Positions 6,987-16,552 of a stretch of 64,000 nucleotides of DNA are shown piece by piece. The DNA comes from Sphingobacterium litopenaei (GTDB lineage: Bacteria > Bacteroidota > Bacteroidia > Sphingobacteriales > Sphingobacteriaceae). Numbering within the stretch: the stretch's first letter is position 1; each line of letters starts with the position of its first letter. The translations under genes and the position numbers were made by a program. The DNA lies in NCBI RefSeq assembly GCF_014692495.1, contig NZ_JACOIJ010000002.1, forward strand, positions 169,957 to 233,956, given 5' to 3'. A model generated the notes under the pieces. It saw nothing but the letters and a program-made list of their open reading frames with translations, did not search any database and was not told where the DNA came from.

Positions 6987-7886
6987 ATGGTAGAAGTTAC
7001 ATTAGAAAACACGTTGATTGGACATCAGAATCCTATTTATACATTGGCTGTTGATGAGCAAAATGGTTTGTTGTATTCAGCAGGTAATGATAAGGGAATT
7101 GTTGAATGGGATTTGAATACTATGAAGTTCAAACGTGTTTTGTGTACAGTACCATCTTCTGTTTATAACTTATGTTTTATTCCAGAGAAAGATTTGTTAG
7201 TCGCAACTTTACGAACAGGTGGTATCTTGGTTATTCGGAAATCTGAACCTGAATTAGTTGCGAAATTAGCAGTTGAAAAAGGCGCGGCTTTTGTAGTTAA
7301 AGCTATTCTTACCAAAAATGAGTTGCTAGCAATCGATGAATATGGAAAAGCTTACGTGTGGAATTTAGATAATTTTGAATTATTGTATTCATTCAAAGTA
7401 TCAAATACAACAGTTCGTAGTTTAGTTTTGGATGAAAAGAATCAGACTCTAGCGGTAGGTGATAAGAATGGCTATATTCATTTATTTGATACTCGTGATT
7501 ATCATAAAATTAATTCTGCTCCAATTCATACGCAATCCGTAACAAGTTTAGCTTTTGTAGATGGTTTCTTGATTTCAGGAGGTCGTGATGCCAAGATGTA
7601 TAAGACTTCTGTTACTGATTTATCAAAAGTAGCCGAAGTGACGCCGCATATGTTTACAGTATATGGAATAATTCCGTTAGGTGAATCAATTTTTGCTACA
7701 GTAAGTCGTGATAAGACTATCAAAGTTTGGGATACTGAATTTAAATTGCAGAAAAATATTTCTAGAGATAGAGGTATAGATTCTCATCATTTATCCATTA
7801 ATTCTGCTGTATATAATAGTTCGTTACAACTTTTATGTACTGCTGGAGACGATAAGTTGGTAAAGGTGTGGAAACTTACTTTCTAA
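6987..7886 (+). CDS. WD40-repeat protein
   Basis: The ATG at 6987 (MVEVTLENTLIGHQNPIYTL) gives 299 residues. The frame opens at a TTG at 6963, which lies inside the promoter's -7 box and so cannot be used. About seven WD40 blades are visible. Blade boundaries show as GH/WD-like pairs, for example IGHQNPIYTLAVDEQNGLLY with GIVEWDL, then LLAIDEYGKAYVWNL, LAVGDKNGYIHLFDT, TVSRDKTIKVWDT and the last TAGDDKLVKVWKL. This makes a closed cytoplasmic propeller with no signal peptide. Such proteins usually serve as binding platforms, and the partner is unknown. It is the first chromosomal gene next to the integrated element. Its 3' end overlaps the convergent membrane-protein gene by 4 bases. Confidence 0.88.
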   Translation: MVEVTLENTLIGHQNPIYTLAVDEQNGLLYSAGNDKGIVEWDLNTMKFKRVLCTVPSSVYNLCFIPEKDLLVATLRTGGILVIRKSEPELVAKLAVEKGAAFVVKAILTKNELLAIDEYGKAYVWNLDNFELLYSFKVSNTTVRSLVLDEKNQTLAVGDKNGYIHLFDTRDYHKINSAPIHTQSVTSLAFVDGFLISGGRDAKMYKTSVTDLSKVAEVTPHMFTVYGIIPLGESIFATVSRDKTIKVWDTEFKLQKNISRDRGIDSHHLSINSAVYNSSLQLLCTAGDDKLVKVWKLTF

Positions 7887-8698
7887 TCTTGCATTAAATA
7901 GAATTTTCGTTTTTTATAGATTAAGTAGACCACAGTAAAAATTGACCAAAATAATATCAGGACAAAAGTATATCGCATCATGGTATGATTAAGGTTGGAG
8001 GTTTCGCTTTGCATATTGTAATAATAAGATCCTAAAATACCTGTAGTATATCCAACCAAAATAGCTGGTAGTTTACAAAGCATGGCTTTATACCAAATAA
8101 AACCAAAACTGGTTAGGATAAAAATTAGCGCAAGATAGAATAGGATGTCGTGGTCGGCTGGTAATCTTAAAATTTTATTTAAAGTGGGGATTCCATTAAA
8201 TCCTAATAAATAAACAAACCATCCGCTATACAAGCCCAATGAAGTTCTGGTGAAAATATGTATATACGTAGGATTATCAACATCTCGTATTCTGAATATC
8301 ATATTTAATTTCACGAGCGAATAATATGTCACTAAACTGCATAAATACGCGATTAACAAATAATTATTCACTTTAAATACCATACTCATACCCAAGAATA
8401 ATTGGTTTATTATCATCCAATTTCCAGACTTTTCGATTTGTTGTGCTAAGGGAGCATCTTCTTCACTTTCTCTTTTTAATAAAATACAATAGAAAACAGC
8501 TGTCAGAACCAAGCCAATAGTAATCACCTTCCAAATGTTGAAAGTCGAAATATGCGGAGTAAGGTAGGACCAATTCGTCGAAAAGGTTTCATAAATGGAT
8601 AATCCATATACTTTCTTATCATCTATTATTATAATCCAAAAGCAATTAATAACAATAAATAATAAGTTTAGAAAAGCTATTTGTTTCGCACTTTTCAT
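7883..8698 (-). CDS. Multi-pass membrane protein, tryptophan-rich
   Basis: A 271-residue integral membrane protein with about eight predicted hydrophobic segments. Examples are IAFLNLLFIVINCFWIIII near the start, KVITIGLVLTAVFYCILL, LLIAYLCSLVTYYSLV, DILFYLALIFILTSFGFIW and FVLILFWSIFTVVYLIY at the end, followed by a basic tail. Several tryptophans lie at segment edges. The pattern resembles larger TspO-like tryptophan-rich proteins, but I cannot confirm that family from sequence alone. It converges with the WD40 gene and lies downstream of the msrC-like gene on the same strand (35-base gap), so it may share its transcript. No function is assigned. Confidence 0.72.
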   Translation of the reverse strand: MKSAKQIAFLNLLFIVINCFWIIIIDDKKVYGLSIYETFSTNWSYLTPHISTFNIWKVITIGLVLTAVFYCILLKRESEEDAPLAQQIEKSGNWMIINQLFLGMSMVFKVNNYLLIAYLCSLVTYYSLVKLNMIFRIRDVDNPTYIHIFTRTSLGLYSGWFVYLLGFNGIPTLNKILRLPADHDILFYLALIFILTSFGFIWYKAMLCKLPAILVGYTTGILGSYYYNMQSETSNLNHTMMRYTFVLILFWSIFTVVYLIYKKRKFYLMQD

Positions 8699-8733
8699 TT
8701 AGGTAAATAATCGTCTATTCTGTCAATAGTTAG

Positions 8734-9204
8734 TTAGCTTAGTAAATTTAATATTTCTTTAAGATATTTTTCGTCTATTTTATCAAAATAATTTAATAAC
8801 TCACTATCCACATCCAATACCCCCATTAAATTTTCACCTAGATAAAAAGGAATAACTATTTCAGATTTAGAAAGCGAACTGCACGCAATATGTCCTGGAA
8901 ATTCCTCTACATTTGGAACAATTAGTGTTTCTTCTTGTGCCCATGAAGTGCCACATACTCCTCTGTTGTAAGCAATACGAGTACAAGCAACAGGCCCTTG
9001 AAATGGACCTAACACTAATTCATTTTCCTTCACTAAATAAAATCCTACCCAAAAGAAGTTAAACTGCTCTTTTAGTGCTGCGGCAATATTTGCAAGATTA
9101 GCAATCAAATCCGTTTCTCCAGTTAATAATGCTTTGATTTGAGGTACTAAACTTTTGTATTGTTCTTCTCTATCTCCTGAAATGATTTTTAAGTCTTCCG
9201 CCAT
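8734..9204 (-). CDS. msrC: Free methionine-(R)-sulfoxide reductase (GAF domain)
   Basis: This 156-residue single GAF-domain enzyme reduces free methionine-R-sulfoxide in the cytoplasm, using a cysteine relay recycled by thioredoxin. The three family cysteines are in place: Cys74 and Cys84 in GPVACTRIAYNRGVCGTSWA and Cys108 in GHIACSSLSKSEI. The PFYLGENLMGVLDVDSE strand closes the ligand pocket. Length and motifs match fRMsr throughout. It is the first gene of a short leftward run with the membrane protein. This is an oxidative-damage repair gene of the core genome. Confidence 0.93.
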   Translation of the reverse strand: MAEDLKIISGDREEQYKSLVPQIKALLTGETDLIANLANIAAALKEQFNFFWVGFYLVKENELVLGPFQGPVACTRIAYNRGVCGTSWAQEETLIVPNVEEFPGHIACSSLSKSEIVIPFYLGENLMGVLDVDSELLNYFDKIDEKYLKEILNLLS

Positions 9205-9270
9205 ACATGTTTTTTATAAGTAGCAACAAATATACACTAAGCTTAGTAGTAGAAAATAATTTGTGCGTAA

Positions 9271-12200
9271 TTATTGGAATAATAATTTGAACGTGAAGCC
9301 AAAATACGTATAAGAAGTGGCAAAAGTTTGGGAAGTATAAGGGCGCACAGCGTTGGAATTGTAAAATAAACGTACATTGTAAAACCTGTTGATGGTATAA
9401 TCAATAGAAGGATTGAACGTGATATTTTTGTTTCCACCAGTTACTTCGTCATAATCAACTCCTGTACGATACATCAAGACTTTTCTGTCGTTCAATGCAA
9501 AATCCATTCGGAGGTTTATGTCGTTTTTCCAATTGCGGTGTGCAAAAAGACCAAAAGGCAAGCGGGTATTTAATTTTCTATAGCCCAGTCCAGCGATATA
9601 GGATTTTTCTTCCAACATAGAAAGTTGGCTGTTTTCTAAGCTCAGCGCGATGTCTCTAGATTTGCGATATTCCGTCGTGATACTCATATTATTATCAAAA
9701 CGCATATCCACACCAATCAAAGGCAGGAAGCGGTTGGTCAAGGTCACTTGGCTGTATTGTTGTGCTGGAATAAAATTATTATTTCTGTCTCGCACATAAG
9801 GAAAATTTTCTTCCCGATTATATTGCAGATTCGTGTAATAATTCGATATACTGTATTGCGATTGGTAATGGTGATTCAAATTGATAGAACGAATGATATC
9901 TTCAATGCCTAATAGTTGAGCTAAAGCCGAATAGTTTATTCGCCAATTTGGCAAAGGAAATGTTGGTTTGTTAGTTTTATCCAGGACAAAATCCTTATGC
10001 AAATACGTTTTTAAGAAAGCATTAAGAATGACATCCTGTTGATTTTCATTATATCCATCCCAAAAATATTGTGCATCTCGACCCGTTGAATTAGGGTTGT
10101 AGGTACCTAATAATTCGGAGACTGTCAATTTATTGTTTTCAAAATCTTGAAATAAGATCGCTGTATTTTTGAAGGATGTTTTGAAAGCTACTTGCGAGAC
10201 GGAATAACTGCCTGTTTCGTAAAAGTTCTGTGTATCGAATGACTGAAAAGACAGAGTACTATTTCTGTTTGAAATACGCGAAAATGTAATATCTATCCTT
10301 AACCCTTTTATAGGTTCGGTATGTGCTATAGCGGATAGATTTTCCGAATATGATTTCGTAAATATTCCATTTTGTAACGTGTCAGTAGTCAACCATTGAT
10401 TGTCTTTAGCTCTTCGTAAAATATCCACTTGCGAACCCAAAATAAAATCTAGTCCTGGCGCATTCTGCTGGAAGCTGTAACCTAGTATATTGGAATTCGG
10501 AAGATAACCAGGCAAATAAGTTCCTTCAATTTTGGTATAAGCTGCATTGATAGTTCGAATTCCGGTGAGTATCCTCACCAGAAACGATGTAAAGCTATGG
10601 TCTGTTGGCTTTGTATAATCTCTATAAAATCTGAATTTACTATAGAGGGTGTTGAAGTTGAGAGATGGATTGACTTGTATGGTTCTATTGTTTTGGATGC
10701 TGTTGCCAAAATTGATGTTTTCATTTTTCAATAGATTCAAAGGCTCACTTTGCCAGTTGAATTGCGTACCATACCGTGTGGTGATATTTATCCATTGTAG
10801 GTAAGGAATTTTATGAATTGGCAATGTGTAAGTGAAGTTGAGCATATGGTTGTAATCCATATTTCGTCCCAAACGCCAGAAATTGTTCCAAAGTGTATCT
10901 TTGCGCGCTCCGTCTAATCGGCCATGTGGCTCATCAATAATGGCATAATTCGTCGCATTAAAATCCAGTCGCAATGATTTGGTCAGATCCCAACTGATAC
11001 CATAAATACGGTAGGTGTTGAAGTTTTTGTTATAATATGTCGGCAAGACGTTGTTATTCGCATTGTCCCGAAAAGTGTTTTCATGATAAATTCTATTCAC
11101 ATCCATTCGAAAACTCAACAATGCAGGCATTAAATTATAATTGAAGGATTGGAATAATTTGCTCTTTTTAAAAGGTTCTTTAAATGTGCTGTTGGGATTA
11201 TTAAACGTATAATCCAAGGAGCCTTTATAGGTTTTTTGCAATTTAGATTCGGTGTACAAATCACGATGAGCGTATTCATTGTACAAATAGGAAAGCGAAA
11301 AATTCTCGACATTCCATGGTTTTAAAGTTTTCTCTGCGAAATGAGAAACCTTTCTTGCATTTATGATACTAAAATGCTTACGTTGTGTATAATCTTGAAT
11401 ACGTCGTAATAAAGAGTCTTTACTGCTTTCAGAAAGGCTCTCCAAACTTTTGCTAAGTAAAATATCCCCTTGAAATGGGTTGTATTCTGGTGTGCCGATT
11501 TGTTTAGAAAAGTTGAAATAGAGCGGAATCGAAATCGCATGTTTCGGATGAATGAATTTCCCCAATTCTGCATTCGCCATAAAGTCCATGGAAATACGTT
11601 CAGTTCTATCTTGTTCGGAAATGCGTTGAGAAATATCCCCGAAGCCTGACGACATTTTGGTTCCCGATACGGAAATATTACCTAAATCGGCTAGTTTCAC
11701 GTGCAACTGCCCCGTTGCAGCCCAACGACTTTTATCTTCAAAATCTGTTACCCGTAATTCATTGAACCAAAATTCACCTGAAATTTCTCTTCCATCGTCT
11801 AATGGATTAGCAGAGTTTTTAGACTTTAGTGGATTTTTAATGCCCAACATATAAAAACGAATTTTGGACAAATCTGGTACGCCTTTGATAGTAATTGTAT
11901 TCACTCCGTCATTATACTCATAAGGAACATCCAATGGCCAAGGAATTCCATCTTTAAAGGCATTATCTCGAGCCATTTTGGCATCAAGAAGGCTATTTAA
12001 ATTAACAATAATATTGTTTTCTGAAGGCCAAATAACTTGCGGAGCGGAGCTTCCAGCTGGTGTTACTTTTAGCGGAGCTTCGTATTGATAGTAATGATGT
12101 TGGTCGTCCGTGCCCAGTCGAATAAAAGTGAAGGCCTCGTCATCGCGTAAAGTTTCACCTTCAGCATGGACGAAAAATTCTATATTGCCATAAGGTCTAA

Positions 12201-15200
12201 GGTCGTAAGAAGCATTTTTGAAAGTTGCCCGCCCATAGCCATCTTTTAGATTTTTAATGGTTAAGCTAAGTGACTGTTCGTTCAACTGCACATCCAAATT
12301 GTTGTTGCTGTAATCCACTTGTCGATTAATGGTTGGAGGTAACACATAGGGAATAGGTGTTCTTTTTCCGTTTTCTTCAATATTGACATGTGCAACTTCT
12401 ATTTTGGAGTGGTCAGCAGGAGGATTGAGCCCTAGGTTTGGGTCAGCGATAACTCTTTGGGGAGTATTTTCAAGATTGTATTGTCGCCAATCACTTCTTA
12501 CAAACTGCATTTGTGCAAGACGTATTATAGCCGTATCGGTAAAGTTGGTGAGAAAAAGCCGCACAAATCGGATGGTTTTAAAATCATTGATATTTCCGTA
12601 TTTCTTTTCAAAATCTCGAATGGGAATTCTTAGTTTGTACCATTTTACATCCATTTTTTTGTTTAAGACAATAGTTTGGGAAGTTTGTTCATCCACGATA
12701 TAATTATTTCCTATATACATATCTTGAGGACGTAAGGAGATTTTATATTCGTAATAATTGTCGGGTTCGTTCATCGTATTGTCACGACTGATGTCTTCCG
12801 CATCAGGTAGGAGGGTACGCGCTGCATTTTCTATGCCATAAGCTTCTACAGATTGGTTTTGCGTTTTGGAATTGCCTTCTGTGCCGTTAATATGTTGATA
12901 ACGCGCTAAAATTCCTTGGCTTCGATCAAAATGATTGCCACGATAATAGGTATAATCATCACTCGAAGGATCTTTTGCTAATTTCTCGAAAGCCTGTGGG
13001 CTTAAAAGACTTCGCATCTGATTCAAAAAATCACGATGAAATTGGACTTCTTCTTCGTTGGATAGTCCATCGAGACCTACATCTTGGGTTTTTCTGCTTG
13101 CATCCGTATTTTCAAAAACTGAGTTGATAGGTTGCAAACGTGCTGCATATCCCCACACCGTTTTATCAAGACCTGTTTTGTCTCCATGAGCTGGGATAGC
13201 ATTTTCTAACGATTTTCTTCCATCTTTGAGAATATCTTCCGACAAGTTGCCTAAGTTGATGTACAAATCACCTCCGTCTTTATTTGGATTAGTCAACGTC
13301 GGGTCCATCATCCAAATATCCAGATATTCAATATTGTGGGTTTCAAAATCAGTTTGTTCAAGTTTTTTGAATATACCAGCCCATCGGGTACGCGGTTGAA
13401 GTAATTTTCCTTCTGCATCAAGGAGATAAGTACTATAATTATAAGGACCACGCAACATGGGGTAATAAGCCAAATCCAGAGTAGGAAGAAAAGCATCTAT
13501 ACCAGTCTTGATTTCCTTGAATGGAAAAACTTCCTGTTCGGTGACGCGACGCGTACGATGATCTGTCAAAAACTGTACATCCACATTGGGATTTAAGGAG
13601 GAAGATTGATAGAAAATAGGATCGATATTATAAAAAGCTAAATGAGCTCTGTTGTATCCATAAGCTAAATCATTGCTTAATACATGTTCTTGAAATAATT
13701 GGGGAGTAGCCGAAATTTGCCAGCCTTGTTGATTTTTAATGTTTATAAAGCTAAAATTATTCTCAAAATCATCTAAATAGGCTATTCCTTTGCGCTCATT
13801 TCCAGCGTTCAACGCTTTGGCATATCCAGGTTTGGAATGCGCGATTTCTCCATACAAACTAATTGTTGATTCTTCATTGGTCTTGTAAAAAGGTAATTTA
13901 TCCAAAATGCGTGTTAACCATTTTGAACTCGTAGCATAATGTATATCTGCACCCATCATCATATTGGCAATAGATTCTGCACCAATCTGTACTTTTTCGG
14001 AATAAGGTCTTTCGCTCAATCGCATAAAAGTTGTTCCCAATGCCAGTTTATCATGGACATTGTATTCTAAACGTGCTCCTATAAAAGTTTTTTGCTGCGA
14101 CCCAAAAATACCATTGTCTTCTATTTTTACGCGCAAATCACCACTGCTTAATAGAAGAGCCTCATTTAAAATGCGCAAAGTACCAGATTCATAGTCTAAT
14201 GCATAATCCGAGTTTTCTTGTAGCTGTAAGCCTCCTGCATATACCTTGACGGAATTAGGACTTATATCAAAAATTCCTAACTGATATTCTGCACTACTGT
14301 TCGATTGAATTGAACCTCTAAGACTATAGCGGTCTTTGTTTGGAAATAGTTGTACGGCATCTGCTTGAGTCTGTAAATATAATTCTGGAAAGGAATATTT
14401 TTGTTTTAATGCTTGTTCTGAAGCTAAAAATTGATCCTCTAAGTCCTTGCCAAAGGGTTCTATCGATGGAAATATGAGTTTTCCTCGTATATTATCTATT
14501 GTGATTCCTGAAATAAAATCTAATATTCCATCAGGACCTGAATTATTGTTGCTGGTTAATTTGTCCAATCCTGTCAATTCTAGCCAAGACTTGTTTGCCG
14601 TGCTATTTCCTTCTTGCAGAAGTGGGTTTTTAGTGCTGTTCTGTGTTTCGGTACGAACAATCTGAAGTTGTATATCCTGTTCGCTGAAGTTGTTTCCACC
14701 CAAAGAATAAATATTTTTCATCATCAAATCCCAAATGGGAAGATTGGTTTTCACTACTTCGTTCTTTAGTAGTTTGGTATATAAAGCTTTGGGATTCGCA
14801 GCATCAAAAGGAATATCTGTTGATAAATCTCCAACTTGATATTCTTTACCATTCGCTGTGAAACGATAGGCTACTGCTAAAACCTGATCCTCATTCAACG
14901 GAAAATTCAAAGAAATATAGCCTAATTGCCGATGGACTATATAATCTTGTCCTTCCAGGAGTTTTTGCGCAGTTTGAAGTCTCGCATAGTTATCTGTAGC
15001 TCCATTATTACCAAAAAAAGAGGATAAGAAAGAACTGTTTGAATATCGCCCATTTTCTCCTAGAAGTTCGGTTAGATTGTTTGCTAAGGGCGTTCCACTT
15101 TGATTTCCCGAAACAGAGTTAGGGAAAAGAGCATTTGCATTCCCCATAATGTTATTGTTGAACGGATTTTTCTCCGCCAAATCCAGAAACGCTACAATAT

Positions 15201-16245
15201 CTCTTGCGCCTTCCACTTTATTTGTACGATTACTTATCCAAACTTCTATGGTTGTAATTTGCACAGGAGAATTAATTATAGGTGCAGTTTGTAAGCTTTT
15301 GTTGTAATTTTCTCTAAAATACTGGGCTAAAAAATAATGCTGATTTGCATCGTATCTGCTTAATGAAAGATTTAATTCTCTCTTAGCTTTCCCGTTTGAA
15401 ATAATGATTTCATGGCTATCCGAACGTTTTTGTGAGAGTACTCCCGTAAAATTTACTTTTCCTACTTGCAATTGCGTCTTGATTCCAAAAAGTGCTTCTG
15501 CATTTCCCATTAATTGAGAGCGCGTGATGAAATTTACATTTCCAATTTCTAATCTTTGTAAAATGTCATCAGGCTTACCGATGTAATCGAATTTAATTTG
15601 ATTCTCAAAGTCAAATTCAGCTTCTGAACTAAAATTTGCTAGTACGTTTCCACGTTCGCCAATCTTTCCATTCAGATGGAGGTTGAAATTTTGGTCAAAA
15701 TCTAAGCCCCATAATTTACGATGACGCTCGTTGAGTAGAAGATTATCATTTTTGTTGCGTTGTGCCATCAATGAAATATCCACACTCCCTTTTGGCGTGA
15801 TTTCGATTTTATTGCCCCCAAAAATTCGCTCAAAAGCAGGACTATTAATAGTTATAGGTTTGATAAATCCAGAGGAAGTATCGGATTTTGTTTGAGAGGC
15901 AGAGGTACTAGCCCAATAATTCTGTATGGCTATTTTAGTCGCTAACGCATTATATTCAATACGTTTAAGGTATTGTGGGTAACTAAAAATGGATGGTGCG
16001 TTATTTTGTATATGAAAAAGCTGATGCTTAGGATTGTAACTGTATGTTAGATATGAAGGAGTTTGAGATTGGGATTTTTTGAAAAAGGTAAAAGGGGTTG
16101 GCAATATATGAACTTTAGATAGCGGTAAAGAATAGCGCAGTGTATCTCCTAAAGACAAAAATGTTTGCCCCTTGCTTTGTAAGCACAGCAAGCATACTAA
16201 TAAGAGAAGAAAATAGAATCTACGATTCGCCAAGGCTAATGCCAA
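9271..16245 (-). CDS. sprA: SprA/Sov, giant outer-membrane translocon of T9SS
   Basis: At 2,324 residues this is the very large beta-barrel that forms the outer-membrane channel of the type IX secretion system, which also serves gliding in some relatives. A signal peptide (FYFLLLLVCLLCLQSKGQ) is followed by the long SprA architecture: plug and strand-rich regions, EF-hand-like acidic loops, many aromatic-ended beta strands, and a final strand ending FTFKLLFQ. The length is normal for the family. Oddly, there is no ATG: the frame opens with TTG (16245) directly after an in-frame TAA. A second TTG at 16233 (ANRRFYFLL) is the alternative start. In relatives sprA neighbours ruvA; here a decayed gene lies between them. 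Confidence 0.95.
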   Translation of the reverse strand: MALALANRRFYFLLLLVCLLCLQSKGQTFLSLGDTLRYSLPLSKVHILPTPFTFFKKSQSQTPSYLTYSYNPKHQLFHIQNNAPSIFSYPQYLKRIEYNALATKIAIQNYWASTSASQTKSDTSSGFIKPITINSPAFERIFGGNKIEITPKGSVDISLMAQRNKNDNLLLNERHRKLWGLDFDQNFNLHLNGKIGERGNVLANFSSEAEFDFENQIKFDYIGKPDDILQRLEIGNVNFITRSQLMGNAEALFGIKTQLQVGKVNFTGVLSQKRSDSHEIIISNGKAKRELNLSLSRYDANQHYFLAQYFRENYNKSLQTAPIINSPVQITTIEVWISNRTNKVEGARDIVAFLDLAEKNPFNNNIMGNANALFPNSVSGNQSGTPLANNLTELLGENGRYSNSSFLSSFFGNNGATDNYARLQTAQKLLEGQDYIVHRQLGYISLNFPLNEDQVLAVAYRFTANGKEYQVGDLSTDIPFDAANPKALYTKLLKNEVVKTNLPIWDLMMKNIYSLGGNNFSEQDIQLQIVRTETQNSTKNPLLQEGNSTANKSWLELTGLDKLTSNNNSGPDGILDFISGITIDNIRGKLIFPSIEPFGKDLEDQFLASEQALKQKYSFPELYLQTQADAVQLFPNKDRYSLRGSIQSNSSAEYQLGIFDISPNSVKVYAGGLQLQENSDYALDYESGTLRILNEALLLSSGDLRVKIEDNGIFGSQQKTFIGARLEYNVHDKLALGTTFMRLSERPYSEKVQIGAESIANMMMGADIHYATSSKWLTRILDKLPFYKTNEESTISLYGEIAHSKPGYAKALNAGNERKGIAYLDDFENNFSFINIKNQQGWQISATPQLFQEHVLSNDLAYGYNRAHLAFYNIDPIFYQSSSLNPNVDVQFLTDHRTRRVTEQEVFPFKEIKTGIDAFLPTLDLAYYPMLRGPYNYSTYLLDAEGKLLQPRTRWAGIFKKLEQTDFETHNIEYLDIWMMDPTLTNPNKDGGDLYINLGNLSEDILKDGRKSLENAIPAHGDKTGLDKTVWGYAARLQPINSVFENTDASRKTQDVGLDGLSNEEEVQFHRDFLNQMRSLLSPQAFEKLAKDPSSDDYTYYRGNHFDRSQGILARYQHINGTEGNSKTQNQSVEAYGIENAARTLLPDAEDISRDNTMNEPDNYYEYKISLRPQDMYIGNNYIVDEQTSQTIVLNKKMDVKWYKLRIPIRDFEKKYGNINDFKTIRFVRLFLTNFTDTAIIRLAQMQFVRSDWRQYNLENTPQRVIADPNLGLNPPADHSKIEVAHVNIEENGKRTPIPYVLPPTINRQVDYSNNNLDVQLNEQSLSLTIKNLKDGYGRATFKNASYDLRPYGNIEFFVHAEGETLRDDEAFTFIRLGTDDQHHYYQYEAPLKVTPAGSSAPQVIWPSENNIIVNLNSLLDAKMARDNAFKDGIPWPLDVPYEYNDGVNTITIKGVPDLSKIRFYMLGIKNPLKSKNSANPLDDGREISGEFWFNELRVTDFEDKSRWAATGQLHVKLADLGNISVSGTKMSSGFGDISQRISEQDRTERISMDFMANAELGKFIHPKHAISIPLYFNFSKQIGTPEYNPFQGDILLSKSLESLSESSKDSLLRRIQDYTQRKHFSIINARKVSHFAEKTLKPWNVENFSLSYLYNEYAHRDLYTESKLQKTYKGSLDYTFNNPNSTFKEPFKKSKLFQSFNYNLMPALLSFRMDVNRIYHENTFRDNANNNVLPTYYNKNFNTYRIYGISWDLTKSLRLDFNATNYAIIDEPHGRLDGARKDTLWNNFWRLGRNMDYNHMLNFTYTLPIHKIPYLQWINITTRYGTQFNWQSEPLNLLKNENINFGNSIQNNRTIQVNPSLNFNTLYSKFRFYRDYTKPTDHSFTSFLVRILTGIRTINAAYTKIEGTYLPGYLPNSNILGYSFQQNAPGLDFILGSQVDILRRAKDNQWLTTDTLQNGIFTKSYSENLSAIAHTEPIKGLRIDITFSRISNRNSTLSFQSFDTQNFYETGSYSVSQVAFKTSFKNTAILFQDFENNKLTVSELLGTYNPNSTGRDAQYFWDGYNENQQDVILNAFLKTYLHKDFVLDKTNKPTFPLPNWRINYSALAQLLGIEDIIRSINLNHHYQSQYSISNYYTNLQYNREENFPYVRDRNNNFIPAQQYSQVTLTNRFLPLIGVDMRFDNNMSITTEYRKSRDIALSLENSQLSMLEEKSYIAGLGYRKLNTRLPFGLFAHRNWKNDINLRMDFALNDRKVLMYRTGVDYDEVTGGNKNITFNPSIDYTINRFYNVRLFYNSNAVRPYTSQTFATSYTYFGFTFKLLFQ

Positions 16246-16552
16246 TTAAGGACTTTACAATTGATTTTTTAATTACTTATAAGTATACGATTTCTTTTAA
16301 GAATAACAAAGTGATCTGTTATAATAGATTTAGTAGTTTTCTATGTTAATTTATGATTATCTAAAATATTCTTTAAAGAAAAATAATTAACAAAGAATTT
16401 GTTTCTTAATAAACTTTTGTTTAAGTTTGATTAAACAGATAAAACGTTTTAGTTGGGTTTTATGATGGGAAATTATGGAACTGATGTTTATTTCTTTTTA
16501 TGATAACCAAATTATCTTAATAAATCTAGTTTATAAACCAAATTAATGTGTT
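16246..16552. other. AT-rich divergent promoter region
   Basis: This 307-base gap separates leftward sprA from the rightward glycosidase remnant. It is strongly A+T rich and must hold the sprA promoter. No clear TTTG/TAnnTTTG pair with good spacing, no hairpin and no extra gene were found by eye. Confidence 0.5.

Noticed and set aside
7883..8698. Firm TspO assignment for the membrane protein
   Set aside because: Tryptophans at segment edges are suggestive, but the protein is longer than classical TspO and no decisive motif could be named.
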